Source of the DNA: Desulfobacterales bacterium
GTDB taxonomy: Bacteria; Desulfobacterota; Desulfobacteria; Desulfobacterales; Desulfosalsimonadaceae
Reading direction: 5' to 3'
DNA length: 8,351 bases
Assembly: GCA_018334855.1 (NCBI GenBank)
Contig: JAGXLE010000048.1
Span: 1-8,351, forward strand
Made by a program: the position numbers and the translations under genes. The notes under the pieces are model-generated. The model saw nothing but the letters and a program-made list of their open reading frames with translations. It was not told the origin of the DNA and did not search any database. Below are positions 1-5,460 of this stretch, piece after piece. Position 1 is the stretch's first letter; each line of letters starts with the position of its first letter.

Positions 1-2
1 GG

Positions 3-623
3 AAAAAAGACGCTTGTGGAGCTCTTCGTCCTGTTCTTGAAAAACATCTTCGGACGTTGTGCGCTGAAAGTGGTATTAATCCATTAAACATAAATATTAC
101 AGGGTTGATATATGCTCTTTCTGATGCGAAAGCCATCAACCGTGTCCAGAAAAGTATTTTTTTGACTTGGTTAAATTTGGGCAATGCCGGCTCTCATGCA
201 GGGGACGAAGAGATTACGCTAAACGATGCTGAATATTTTCTTAAAGGCCTTGCCGCTGAAGTTGGCGTTACTTTAGATTCGCCGCCCGAACCGCCTATTA
301 CAAAACCCAAGCCTCATCGGGAAGGAGTTCAAAACCGGAAAGCGCTAATATCAGCATTTTATCTTTCAAAATTTAATCATGATAAACTGGGGCTGGGTAA
401 TCAAGGAGACACTTTTACCAAAATAGCAAGATCGCTTTCGGTTAATAGGAACACTTTAAAAAATTACCGCGATAAATTTGATCCGCACACCGGAAATCAT
501 CGGAGAGGTTGGTGGCAAGTCGAATTGCCCCCTAATTGTGTTGAAATTTTTCAAGAATTTAATGGTCGAGATGAGCCGGAGTTGAGAAGGATGGTTCTCT
601 CTTTTATACATGACATAGTTTGA
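3..623 (+). CDS. HEPN/DUF4145-like protein with HTH-like tail (5' truncated by window)
   Basis: The frame is open from base 3 with no in-frame stop, so the gene very likely starts outside the window. A TTG at 57 could act as a start but would cut a helix that already looks well formed upstream (ALRPVLEKHLRTLCAE). About 206 residues are visible. The first ~85 are helical and contain L-x-L-G-N-x-G-S-H-A-G followed by an acidic stretch and D-A-E-x-F-L-K-G-L. This pattern resembles DUF4145/HEPN-type domains, which occur in RNases and in restriction or abortive-infection proteins. After a proline-rich linker comes a helix-turn-helix-like stretch (FTKIARSLSVNRNTLKNYRD), then D-P-H-T-G-N-H-R-R-G-W-W. 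I infer a defence or accessory role from the fold resemblance, the low G+C (about 42%) and the position beside a tRNA 3' end. The function is not established. It ends in TGA with no recognisable terminator close behind. Confidence 0.6.
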   Translation, partial: KKDACGALRPVLEKHLRTLCAESGINPLNINITGLIYALSDAKAINRVQKSIFLTWLNLGNAGSHAGDEEITLNDAEYFLKGLAAEVGVTLDSPPEPPITKPKPHREGVQNRKALISAFYLSKFNHDKLGLGNQGDTFTKIARSLSVNRNTLKNYRDKFDPHTGNHRRGWWQVELPPNCVEIFQEFNGRDEPELRRMVLSFIHDIV

Positions 624-784
624 CCGTTATGTATGTAATGCAATTATTATAGCAAAAAAATTGAGGGTATTTTTGGGGGCATTTTATGGACTCCGAAAAC
701 ATGGAATCGGGACTTCAAAAAATTGGGAGGGTAAAGCCCCGAATCTTTTTTGAAGCCGCTGCATTTTCCCAAGCAAGAAAAATA

Positions 785-808
785 TGGCCCCCCGAGTGGC
801 CCCCCAAG
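785..808. repeat. 12-bp tandem duplication, TGGCCCCCC(G/A)AG x2
   Basis: Two adjacent 12-base units differ at one position: TGGCCCCCCGAG then TGGCCCCCCAAG. They lie in the gene-poor stretch 624-862 between the AT-rich left gene and the tRNA-Pro terminator. This could be chance slippage, or a short direct repeat of the kind bound by integrases near attachment sites. On the plus strand it falls inside a 45-codon reading frame (686-823) and reads W-P-P-E W-P-P-K. Apart from this and the terminator I see nothing well supported in 624-862. Confidence 0.5.
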
Positions 809-821
809 CGGGATAAGGCAT

Positions 822-854
822 AAAAAAAGGATTATGGATATTCCATAACCCTTT
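822..854 (-). terminator. Intrinsic terminator of tRNA-Pro
   Basis: On the minus strand the RNA reads AAAGGGUUAUGGA, a 3-base loop (AUA), then UCCAUAAUCC running into seven or more U residues. The stem is 10 to 13 pairs with a single G-U wobble, directly followed by the U tract. This is a textbook factor-independent terminator, placed about ten bases past the tRNA 3' end. With no other hairpin plus U tract between the PLP-enzyme stop (993) and here, it probably also ends read-through from the upstream operon. Confidence 0.85.
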
Positions 855-862
855 GAAATAAT

Positions 863-939
863 TGGTCGGGGCGGCAGGATTTGAACCTGCGACACCTTGC
901 ACCCCATGCAAGTGCGCTTCCAGACTGCGCTACGCCCCG
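863..939 (-). tRNA. tRNA-Pro (anticodon GGG)
   Basis: The minus strand folds into a complete 77-nt cloverleaf including an encoded CCA. The acceptor arms CGGGGCG and CGCCCCG pair fully, with discriminator A. U8-A9 are present, and the D arm is GCGC/GCGC with GG in the loop. The anticodon stem CTTGC/GCAAG encloses the loop ATGGGGT, giving anticodon GGG. The T arm is GCAGG/CCTGC around TTCAAAT. The anticodon reads proline CCC/CCU codons. A promoter-like sequence lies upstream and an intrinsic terminator immediately downstream. The 3' half of such a tRNA is a common integrase target, which matters because an AT-rich gene lies just beyond it. Confidence 0.97.
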
Positions 940-955
940 ACGTTAAGACGAAACA

Positions 956-984
956 TCCTTAGCATGCAGTTTGTTTCCTGTCAA
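956..984 (-). promoter_or_regulatory. Predicted sigma70-type promoter for tRNA-Pro
   Basis: On the minus strand a perfect -35 hexamer TTGACA (979-984) is followed after exactly 17 bases by TAAGGA (956-961), a weak -10. Initiation would fall roughly ten bases before the mature tRNA 5' end at 939. The whole element sits in the 53-base gap after the stop of the PLP enzyme, so the tRNA need not depend on that operon. The -35 and spacing are convincing; the -10 matches consensus poorly. Confidence 0.45.
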
Positions 985-992
985 GGTCAATG

Positions 993-2189
993 TCATCCGG
1001 AGGATTCGGCTGCGGCCAGGGCCTGGTCGATATCCTCCACGATGTCTTTCGGGTCCTCTATACCTACGGCCAGGCGGATCAGGCCGTCTTTTATTCCGAG
1101 TTCCAGGCGTTGCTCCCTGGAGTGCATGTAATAGCTTATTGTTGCCGGGTGGGTGATCAGGGATTCAACCCCGCCCAGGCTGGGGCCTATGCTTAGGACC
1201 TTTAACCTGCTTAAGAAATCGAGCACGTATTCGGCGTCGTCTTTTACCTCAAAGGTAACCACCGCACCAAAGCCTTTCATCTGCCGCTTTGCCACGTCAT
1301 GATGCGGGTGGCTTTCAAGTCCGGGGTAGTAGACCCGCTTGATCTTGCTGTTTGCTTCCAGGTGTTCTGCAACGACCTGGGCATTGCTGTTTAACCGCTC
1401 CATGCGCAGCGGGAAGGTTTTAAGCCCCCGGATCAGCAGGTACGATGAGTTGGGATCGATCACACCGCCGGTTATTTTCAGAAATTCCCTGATCGGATCT
1501 GTTAGCTCCTTTTTGCCCAGCAAAACTCCGGAAAGCAAATCGTTGTGGCCTGCAAGATATTTGGTGGCGCTGTGGATCACAAGGTGAACCCCGTATTCCA
1601 GGGGCTTCTGGTTAAACGGCGTGGCGAATGTGGAGTCCGAGATTACGGTGATGTCCCGTTTGCCGAAGATCTCCATCAACCGTTCCAGGTCCATGATGTT
1701 TAAATACGGATTGGTGGGCGATTCGGAGAAAAACACCCTGGTGTTGGGCTTGATGGCCTTTTCCATGGCCTCGTAGTCGCACATTTTGACTACAGTGCAT
1801 TCTATGTTGTAGCGTCCCAAATAAGATTTGCAGAAGTCCAGGGTGCGCTTATACGCGTCATCCGTGATAATCAGGTGATCTCCGGCCCTGAGCAGCATAA
1901 AAAGCGAGGTGGTGATTGCGCTCATGCCGGAGGAAAACAAAACCGCGTCTTCGGATTCCTCCAGTGCGGCCAGCTTACGTTCGGCAGCAAGCTGCGTGGG
2001 GTGCCCGTATCGCCCGTATTCAAACCGTTCTATATCGCCCTGGGCCAGCTTCCTGATTTCTTCCACATTTTTGAAGATAAAAGTCGAGGTCTGAACTATC
2101 GGCGTGGTAACAGAGCCGTATTCATTGAACCGGACTTCACCTGAATGAACGGCCCGGGTTGAGATCCTGTTGTTTTCGTAGTCATCCAT
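993..2189 (-). CDS. Cystathionine gamma-synthase-like PLP-dependent transsulfuration enzyme
   Basis: This 398-residue protein belongs to the Cys/Met metabolism PLP-dependent family (cystathionine gamma-synthase, beta-lyase, methionine gamma-lyase, homoserine sulfhydrylases). The Schiff-base lysine is K210 in H-S-A-T-K-Y-L-A-G-H-N-D. D185 in S-D-S-T-F-A-T-P would pair with the pyridine nitrogen. Y58/R60 (E-Y-G-R-Y-G-H-P-T) bind the phosphate of the neighbouring subunit's PLP. S-L-G-G-V-E-S-L at 337-344 and R372 in I-R-L-A-V-G-I-E-D fit substrate binding. The stretch around D-D-A-Y-K-R-T and S-P-T-N-P-Y-L resembles cystathionine gamma-synthases of the plant type. I therefore favour joining cysteine to an activated homoserine for methionine synthesis (metB-like), but lyase or sulfhydrylase activity cannot be excluded. 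GGAG lies nine bases before the ATG. The start overlaps the lemA stop by eight bases, so the two are probably translationally coupled. Cytoplasmic, full length. Confidence 0.88.
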   Translation of the reverse strand: MDDYENNRISTRAVHSGEVRFNEYGSVTTPIVQTSTFIFKNVEEIRKLAQGDIERFEYGRYGHPTQLAAERKLAALEESEDAVLFSSGMSAITTSLFMLLRAGDHLIITDDAYKRTLDFCKSYLGRYNIECTVVKMCDYEAMEKAIKPNTRVFFSESPTNPYLNIMDLERLMEIFGKRDITVISDSTFATPFNQKPLEYGVHLVIHSATKYLAGHNDLLSGVLLGKKELTDPIREFLKITGGVIDPNSSYLLIRGLKTFPLRMERLNSNAQVVAEHLEANSKIKRVYYPGLESHPHHDVAKRQMKGFGAVVTFEVKDDAEYVLDFLSRLKVLSIGPSLGGVESLITHPATISYYMHSREQRLELGIKDGLIRLAVGIEDPKDIVEDIDQALAAAESSG

Positions 2190-2760
2190 TTGAAAAACTC
2201 CCTTGAAAATTGATATTTACATCCTGTCGGTGTTCGGGTTCGATCTGCCACAGCTGCCTGGGGGCAAGATTCATCATGCCTGCCAATATCACGTCGGGAA
2301 ACTGCTCGATTGTGATGTTAAACAGGTTGACGCTGTCGTTGTACAGCTCCCTGCGGTCTGCTATCTGGTCTTCAAGCTGGGAGACCCTGGACTGGAGCTG
2401 TCGGAAGGCCCGGTCGGCTTTAAGATCCGGATAGTTTTCCACCACTGCGAAAAGAGAGCGCAGTGCCTGAGAGATGGCGTTGTTTGCGTCCATAACCTCT
2501 TTTCCCGTTCCTGCATTGTCGAGCTGGGATCTTGCCCTGGTGACGTTTTCCAGCACGGCTCGTTCATGCTTCATGTATCCCTCGCAGACGCTTACCAGCT
2601 TGGGAAGCTCATCGTATCTTTGTTTCAGCAGCACGTCAATGTTGCTCCACGCCCTGTCGATATTGTGTTTGAGTCTTATAAGACCGTTAAACAAAATGAT
2701 GGAGTAAACCGCCAGGGCCACAAGGAGTCCCAGGATAATCAGCGTGATAATCGTTCCCAT
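2182..2760 (-). CDS. lemA: LemA family protein
   Basis: The protein has 192 residues, the usual LemA length. One N-terminal membrane segment (residues 3-25) precedes a helical domain. The family signature is clear: N-I-D-R-A-W-S-N-I-D-V-L-L-K-Q-R-Y-D-E-L-P-K-L-V (33-56), then Y-M-K-H-E (62-66), E-N-Y-P-D-L-K-A (108-115), and the L-E-D-Q-I-A-D-R-R-x-x-Y-N helix (129-141) ending near E-Q-F-P. LemA proteins are membrane-anchored helical-bundle proteins of unclear biochemical role, often found beside membrane proteins of stress or envelope maintenance. Here it follows the GIDE-domain membrane protein by 33 bases and overlaps the PLP-enzyme start by eight. AAAGGA eight bases before the ATG serves as ribosome binding site. 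The symbol denotes the family; function is not shown by the sequence. Confidence 0.93.
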   Translation of the reverse strand: MGTIITLIILGLLVALAVYSIILFNGLIRLKHNIDRAWSNIDVLLKQRYDELPKLVSVCEGYMKHERAVLENVTRARSQLDNAGTGKEVMDANNAISQALRSLFAVVENYPDLKADRAFRQLQSRVSQLEDQIADRRELYNDSVNLFNITIEQFPDVILAGMMNLAPRQLWQIEPEHRQDVNINFQGSFSNG

Positions 2761-2793
2761 TTGGGGTATCCTTTCATATTTAATGGGGTTTGT

Positions 2794-4683
2794 CTAGCCG
2801 GCATGAAGCCGGATCAGCATTTCCGTGCCCAGCCCGGCCATAAGCAGGCCGCCGGCCAGAAACAGCCATATCCTCAGGGATAGCTTACGGATAATGGCGG
2901 ATTCACTGTCTGCGATTATAAACGGCAGCATTCCGTATGCGGGTTTTCTGATTACCGCCCGTTCCCGGGCTGCATTGTCTGACCCGAGGGCCTCGGCATA
3001 TACCACGTTTTCCATGTCTGTCCGGGCGGTTTCCCATTCTGTCTCGTCTATGCGGCCGTTTTTGTCTGCATCATATTTCATCAGCTCCCCCGGATTTGAT
3101 TTCAGCTCCCGCAGACGGGAAACGAGCTTTTCTTTAAATGTCTGTCCGATACGCTCGGTCCGGGCCGAGCCCAGCACGTAAATGCGTGAGCCTTCAGTAA
3201 TTATGTCCTCATATATCCTGGTGTCGCGGTCCTGCAATTGCGGGGAGAGCAAAATCTGCTGCCCGCCCCAAAATTCCTGGTGGCTTTTTTCGGTGAGAAA
3301 CAGGGCGCCTTTCGGTCTGATCAGGATTCTTCCGGTATCGTCTTGCAGGTAAAAAGGAAGTTTGCCGGAATTAACTATTTTTTGGAGGCGCCATTTACTG
3401 TCTTTTAAAGTCCTGACCCGGCGGTAATATACACACCGGTAATATATGCACCTGGTGTTGCTGTGGGCCGAACGCAGATCATAGTATTGCCCGGCCCGGC
3501 CCTCGAGCTCGGCCATGCCCATGGCAACCGAGCGCACCCGCGAGGTGGGGATGTTTTTGACCATCCGCCTGTAGTAAACAAGCAGCAGGGAATAGGAAAA
3601 AATCAAGAAGCCCGTACCGGTTAATACACCGCAAGCCGCTGTTTTCCAGAATACGGGATGGCTGATTTCTCCTGTGCCGAAAAAAATCCGCATAAAAATT
3701 ATCAGTCCGAAAACTGCGCCGAATATGGTTTCGGAGGGCGCGGCGTTTATGATGCCGGCTATCCCCGAGTGCCGGATTTCCGGGGGAGGAAGCGGTCCGC
3801 CTGATTTACTTTTTTCAGATCCGGCTGCCCGGGGTTTTGTTTCTTTCTCCGGTCCGTCCCCGGTTTTCAGGGCATATGAATCATCTGCACTGACTGGTGC
3901 TCCGTCTTTTAGCAGGCCGGCACCTGCTGCAGCCATCAGAAACAGGGCGTAGCGGTTGAATGCGGCAAGAATATCTGTTTTTCCGGCGTTCCATTCAGGC
4001 ATGGCCCTGGCAATGGAGGCGTTGCCGAACTTATGGTCAGTAACGCAGGTCTTCGCCTTTTCAATGGTTTTTGTTACAAGTGTGCGGAAGTTTACACTTG
4101 CGCTCATGCCCATGTGCTGCTGCAGGCTGCGGTAGGCAAAGATTGAATGATCCACGAGCACTCCTGCAGGAGAGGGGCCGCCCGCCGGGGCAAAGATTGC
4201 GGCCGGCTGGCAGACGGAAAATTTTTTGAGTGCTTCTTCAAAGCTTTTCTGAGCAGGGTGACGGTGAAACTGGAGGGCAAGATGAGGTTTTTCAATAGCT
4301 TTTCCGGAAAGATCCGTCAGGATAACCAGCAGATCGGTGTCGTGATCAACCTTAAAGACGGCATTATCATGACGGTCAAAGAAAACAGCGGCATGATCGG
4401 AGATTTCAACTTTTCTGGCAACCGGCAGCTTTTTACGGTATTCTGTTTTTTCCGCCGGTACCAGGGCAGCCGGAATCCCCAGGCTCTTCATTTCTGCAAG
4501 GCATGCGTCCTGCCTGTCGGCTTCGAGTTCGGGGGTCAGGCGGGACAGTCCCTGCCCGACCAGCTTGTATCTCAGGTCGCCCGGGGCTATGCCTGAGGCG
4601 GCTGAGAGCCTTTCGAGCATTTCTCCTGCCTCCCCGGGCAGTCGGCTGAACGGGAAAAAAAGCAGGAGCCGGGAATCAGTCAT
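2794..4683 (-). CDS. Multi-pass membrane protein with GIDE domain and EF-hand loop
   Basis: I chose the ATG at 4683 (629 residues, starting MTDSRLLLFF) over the in-frame ATG at 4740, because it gives an eight-base overlap with the STAS gene instead of 65 bases. The first ~85 residues form a small alpha/beta module (L-L-F-F-P-F, then S-G-I-A-P-G-D-L-R-Y-K-L) I cannot name. Residues ~85-316 are soluble and end in a charged, Pro/Gly-rich linker. Two membrane segments follow (about 317-334 and 347-370), then Y-Y-R-R-M-V-K, which suggests the next part is cytoplasmic. Residues ~379-525 resemble the GIDE domain (R-S-V-A-M-G-M-A-E-L-E-G-R-A; G-R-I-L-I-R-P). This domain is named from a eukaryotic ubiquitin ligase, but no RING finger is visible here, so ligase activity should not be inferred. 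Residues 538-549 are a perfect EF-hand loop, D-A-D-K-N-G-R-I-D-E-T-E. A last membrane segment lies at ~602-621. GIDE proteins often neighbour LemA, as here. Function unknown. Confidence 0.82.
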   Translation of the reverse strand: MTDSRLLLFFPFSRLPGEAGEMLERLSAASGIAPGDLRYKLVGQGLSRLTPELEADRQDACLAEMKSLGIPAALVPAEKTEYRKKLPVARKVEISDHAAVFFDRHDNAVFKVDHDTDLLVILTDLSGKAIEKPHLALQFHRHPAQKSFEEALKKFSVCQPAAIFAPAGGPSPAGVLVDHSIFAYRSLQQHMGMSASVNFRTLVTKTIEKAKTCVTDHKFGNASIARAMPEWNAGKTDILAAFNRYALFLMAAAGAGLLKDGAPVSADDSYALKTGDGPEKETKPRAAGSEKSKSGGPLPPPEIRHSGIAGIINAAPSETIFGAVFGLIIFMRIFFGTGEISHPVFWKTAACGVLTGTGFLIFSYSLLLVYYRRMVKNIPTSRVRSVAMGMAELEGRAGQYYDLRSAHSNTRCIYYRCVYYRRVRTLKDSKWRLQKIVNSGKLPFYLQDDTGRILIRPKGALFLTEKSHQEFWGGQQILLSPQLQDRDTRIYEDIITEGSRIYVLGSARTERIGQTFKEKLVSRLRELKSNPGELMKYDADKNGRIDETEWETARTDMENVVYAEALGSDNAARERAVIRKPAYGMLPFIIADSESAIIRKLSLRIWLFLAGGLLMAGLGTEMLIRLHAG

Positions 4684-5038
4684 ACTCCCGGCCGCCGGTC
4701 TGCTCCCTGAACGCCTTGAGCGCAGCCTTTCTGGATTCATGGATATCTATGACCCTGTCGAGACGGACCAGCTTGAATAACTGGACCAGCTGGTCTTTTA
4801 CGTTAAACAGCCTTATCTCTCCATTTCTGGCGTGCAGGGTCCGCAGGCACGAAAGCATTGCTCCGACCCCTGAGCTGTCCATAAATTTTACCCGGCTCAT
4901 GTCGAGCGCCATTTTATTCGATGCTTCCAGAAGGGGAGCGATCTCTGATTTGAATTCCATTACATTGCCGGCATCAAGGGCATCTGCAAGCACCCTTATG
5001 ACCAGCACGTCGTCGATGTTTTCGGACTTAAACTTCAT
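4676..5038 (-). CDS. STAS-domain protein, anti-sigma factor antagonist type
   Basis: This 120-residue single-domain protein has the length and pattern of SpoIIAA/RsbV-like STAS proteins. The key motif F-M-D-S-S-G-V-G-A-M spans residues 52-61; the second serine (S56) matches the residue phosphorylated by anti-sigma kinases in that family. Earlier strands (V-L-V-I-R-V-L) and the later E-I-R-L-F-N-V and L-V-Q-L-F-K-L-V-R-L-D-R segments complete the fold. I chose the ATG at 5038 because the longer in-frame ATG at 5107 adds 23 residues unlike any STAS domain, while AGGGA precedes 5038 at a workable distance. Cytoplasmic. It would be expected to bind an anti-sigma or similar kinase, but no kinase or phosphatase partner is in the window. 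It overlaps the membrane-protein start by eight bases (ATGACTGA), so it may act with that protein rather than with a sigma factor. Confidence 0.88.
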   Translation of the reverse strand: MKFKSENIDDVLVIRVLADALDAGNVMEFKSEIAPLLEASNKMALDMSRVKFMDSSGVGAMLSCLRTLHARNGEIRLFNVKDQLVQLFKLVRLDRVIDIHESRKAALKAFREQTGGREYD

Positions 5039-5124
5039 GGCCGCAAATTCCCTGTTAAAATGAGCAGGATGCACTCCCCCTTTAGCAGGCAGGGGCCATA
5101 ATATCAAGTCTTTCCTTACTTATC

Positions 5125-5171
5125 GGCGCTTTGAGCATGCAGGGCATCCACGGCCCCGCTCATTATACGCC
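5125..5171 (-). promoter_or_regulatory. Putative bacterial SECIS element for the second UGA (Sec68)
   Basis: In the minus-strand RNA directly after UGA 5174-5172, GGCG (5171-5168) pairs with CGCC (5128-5125), UGAGC (5162-5158) with GCUCA (5136-5132), and GGGGC (5157-5153) with GCCCU (5145-5141). The apical loop is CGUGGAU. The loop starts 19 nt after the UGA and its second base is G, which fits the bacterial SECIS rules I know (G in the first two loop bases, roughly 16-37 nt from UGA). Most of the hairpin lies beyond the TAA stop, so it is not constrained by coding. There is no U tract, so it is not an intrinsic terminator. Confidence 0.65.
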
Positions 5172-5375
5172 TCAGGAGCCGCCGTAGCCGACAGTAACAG
5201 AATCACCCTCTACAATAACGGGCACCTTGCGTACGCCGCCGGAGAGTTCAAGCATTTTGTCGAGCTTTTCCCCGTCGGCCTTCACGTTTACATAGTCGTG
5301 GTCCCTGTAGGCTGCACGAGCCTTTTCCGTGTAGGGTCAGCCCGCTTTGCCGTAAATAACAACGCGATCGGTCAT
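5163..5375 (-). CDS. Glutaredoxin-like selenoprotein with two in-frame UGA codons (UXX-star-like)
   Basis: From ATG 5375, preceded by GGAGG five bases upstream, the frame reads 70 residues to TAA if UGA is decoded as selenocysteine at codons 13 (5339-5337) and 68 (5174-5172). Strand V-V-I-Y-G-K-A-G leads into U13-P-Y-T, matching the active site of glutaredoxin/thioredoxin-fold proteins with Sec in place of the first Cys. K-V-P-V-I-V (50-55) supplies the cis-proline, and G-Y-G-G-S-U-G-V closes the chain with Sec three residues from the end. I recall a 'UXX-star (seleno)protein' family with this kind of ending, which this matches. It is small and cytoplasmic, a probable thiol/selenol oxidoreductase; U13 and U68 could form a diselenide, which is inference. 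Each UGA has a SECIS-like hairpin downstream. It is the first gene of the STAS/GIDE/LemA operon and has an upstream promoter. A conventional caller would miss it or start it wrongly. Less likely, UGA 68 is a true stop. Confidence 0.87.
5303..5336 (-). promoter_or_regulatory. Putative bacterial SECIS element for the first UGA (Sec13)
   Basis: In the minus-strand RNA just after UGA 5339-5337, CCCU (5336-5333) pairs with AGGG (5306-5303) and AGGCU (5323-5319) pairs perfectly with AGCCU (5313-5309). The apical loop CGUGC (5318-5314) begins 18 nt after the UGA and has G as its second base. Size, distance and loop match known bacterial SECIS requirements, where SelB binds the apical hairpin inside the coding region. 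The loop shares its first four bases with the hairpin after the second UGA. Confidence 0.72.
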
Positions 5376-5460
5376 CTCAGCCTCCTTTTTTTCGAAATGC
5401 TCAAATGTCGCTTAAAAATGGTTTTTTACAATTCCATCATTTTTTTGTGTTTATAAAAAA

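Noticed and set aside
706..751. Imperfect inverted repeat GAATCGGGA / CCCCGAATC
   Set aside because: Only seven of nine positions match, the loop is long and unstructured, and there is no associated U tract or gene end.
684..911. Minus-strand frames reading out of the tRNA (G-S-N-P-A-A-P and Q-I-L-P-P-R-P starts)
   Set aside because: These are translations of the tRNA T arm and its terminator, a familiar artefact of tRNA genes.
2203..2883. 226-codon plus-strand frame
   Set aside because: It lies opposite lemA and the end of the GIDE protein, both clear family members on the minus strand; its translation shows no recognisable domain.
4147..4596. 149-codon plus-strand frame
   Set aside because: Antisense to the N-terminal half of the GIDE-domain protein, with no domain and no convincing ribosome binding site.
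4684..4740. Longer start of the GIDE protein at 4740
   Set aside because: It would overlap the STAS gene by 65 bases and adds an Arg/Ser-rich stretch; the start at 4683 gives tight coupling.
5039..5107. Longer start of the STAS protein at 5107
   Set aside because: The extra 23 residues do not fit the STAS fold and a ribosome binding site precedes 5038.
5163..5375. Reading this locus as a pseudogene broken by two nonsense codons
   Set aside because: Both codons are UGA, one at the catalytic position, each with a matched SECIS-like hairpin; the rest of the frame is intact with a strong ribosome binding site.
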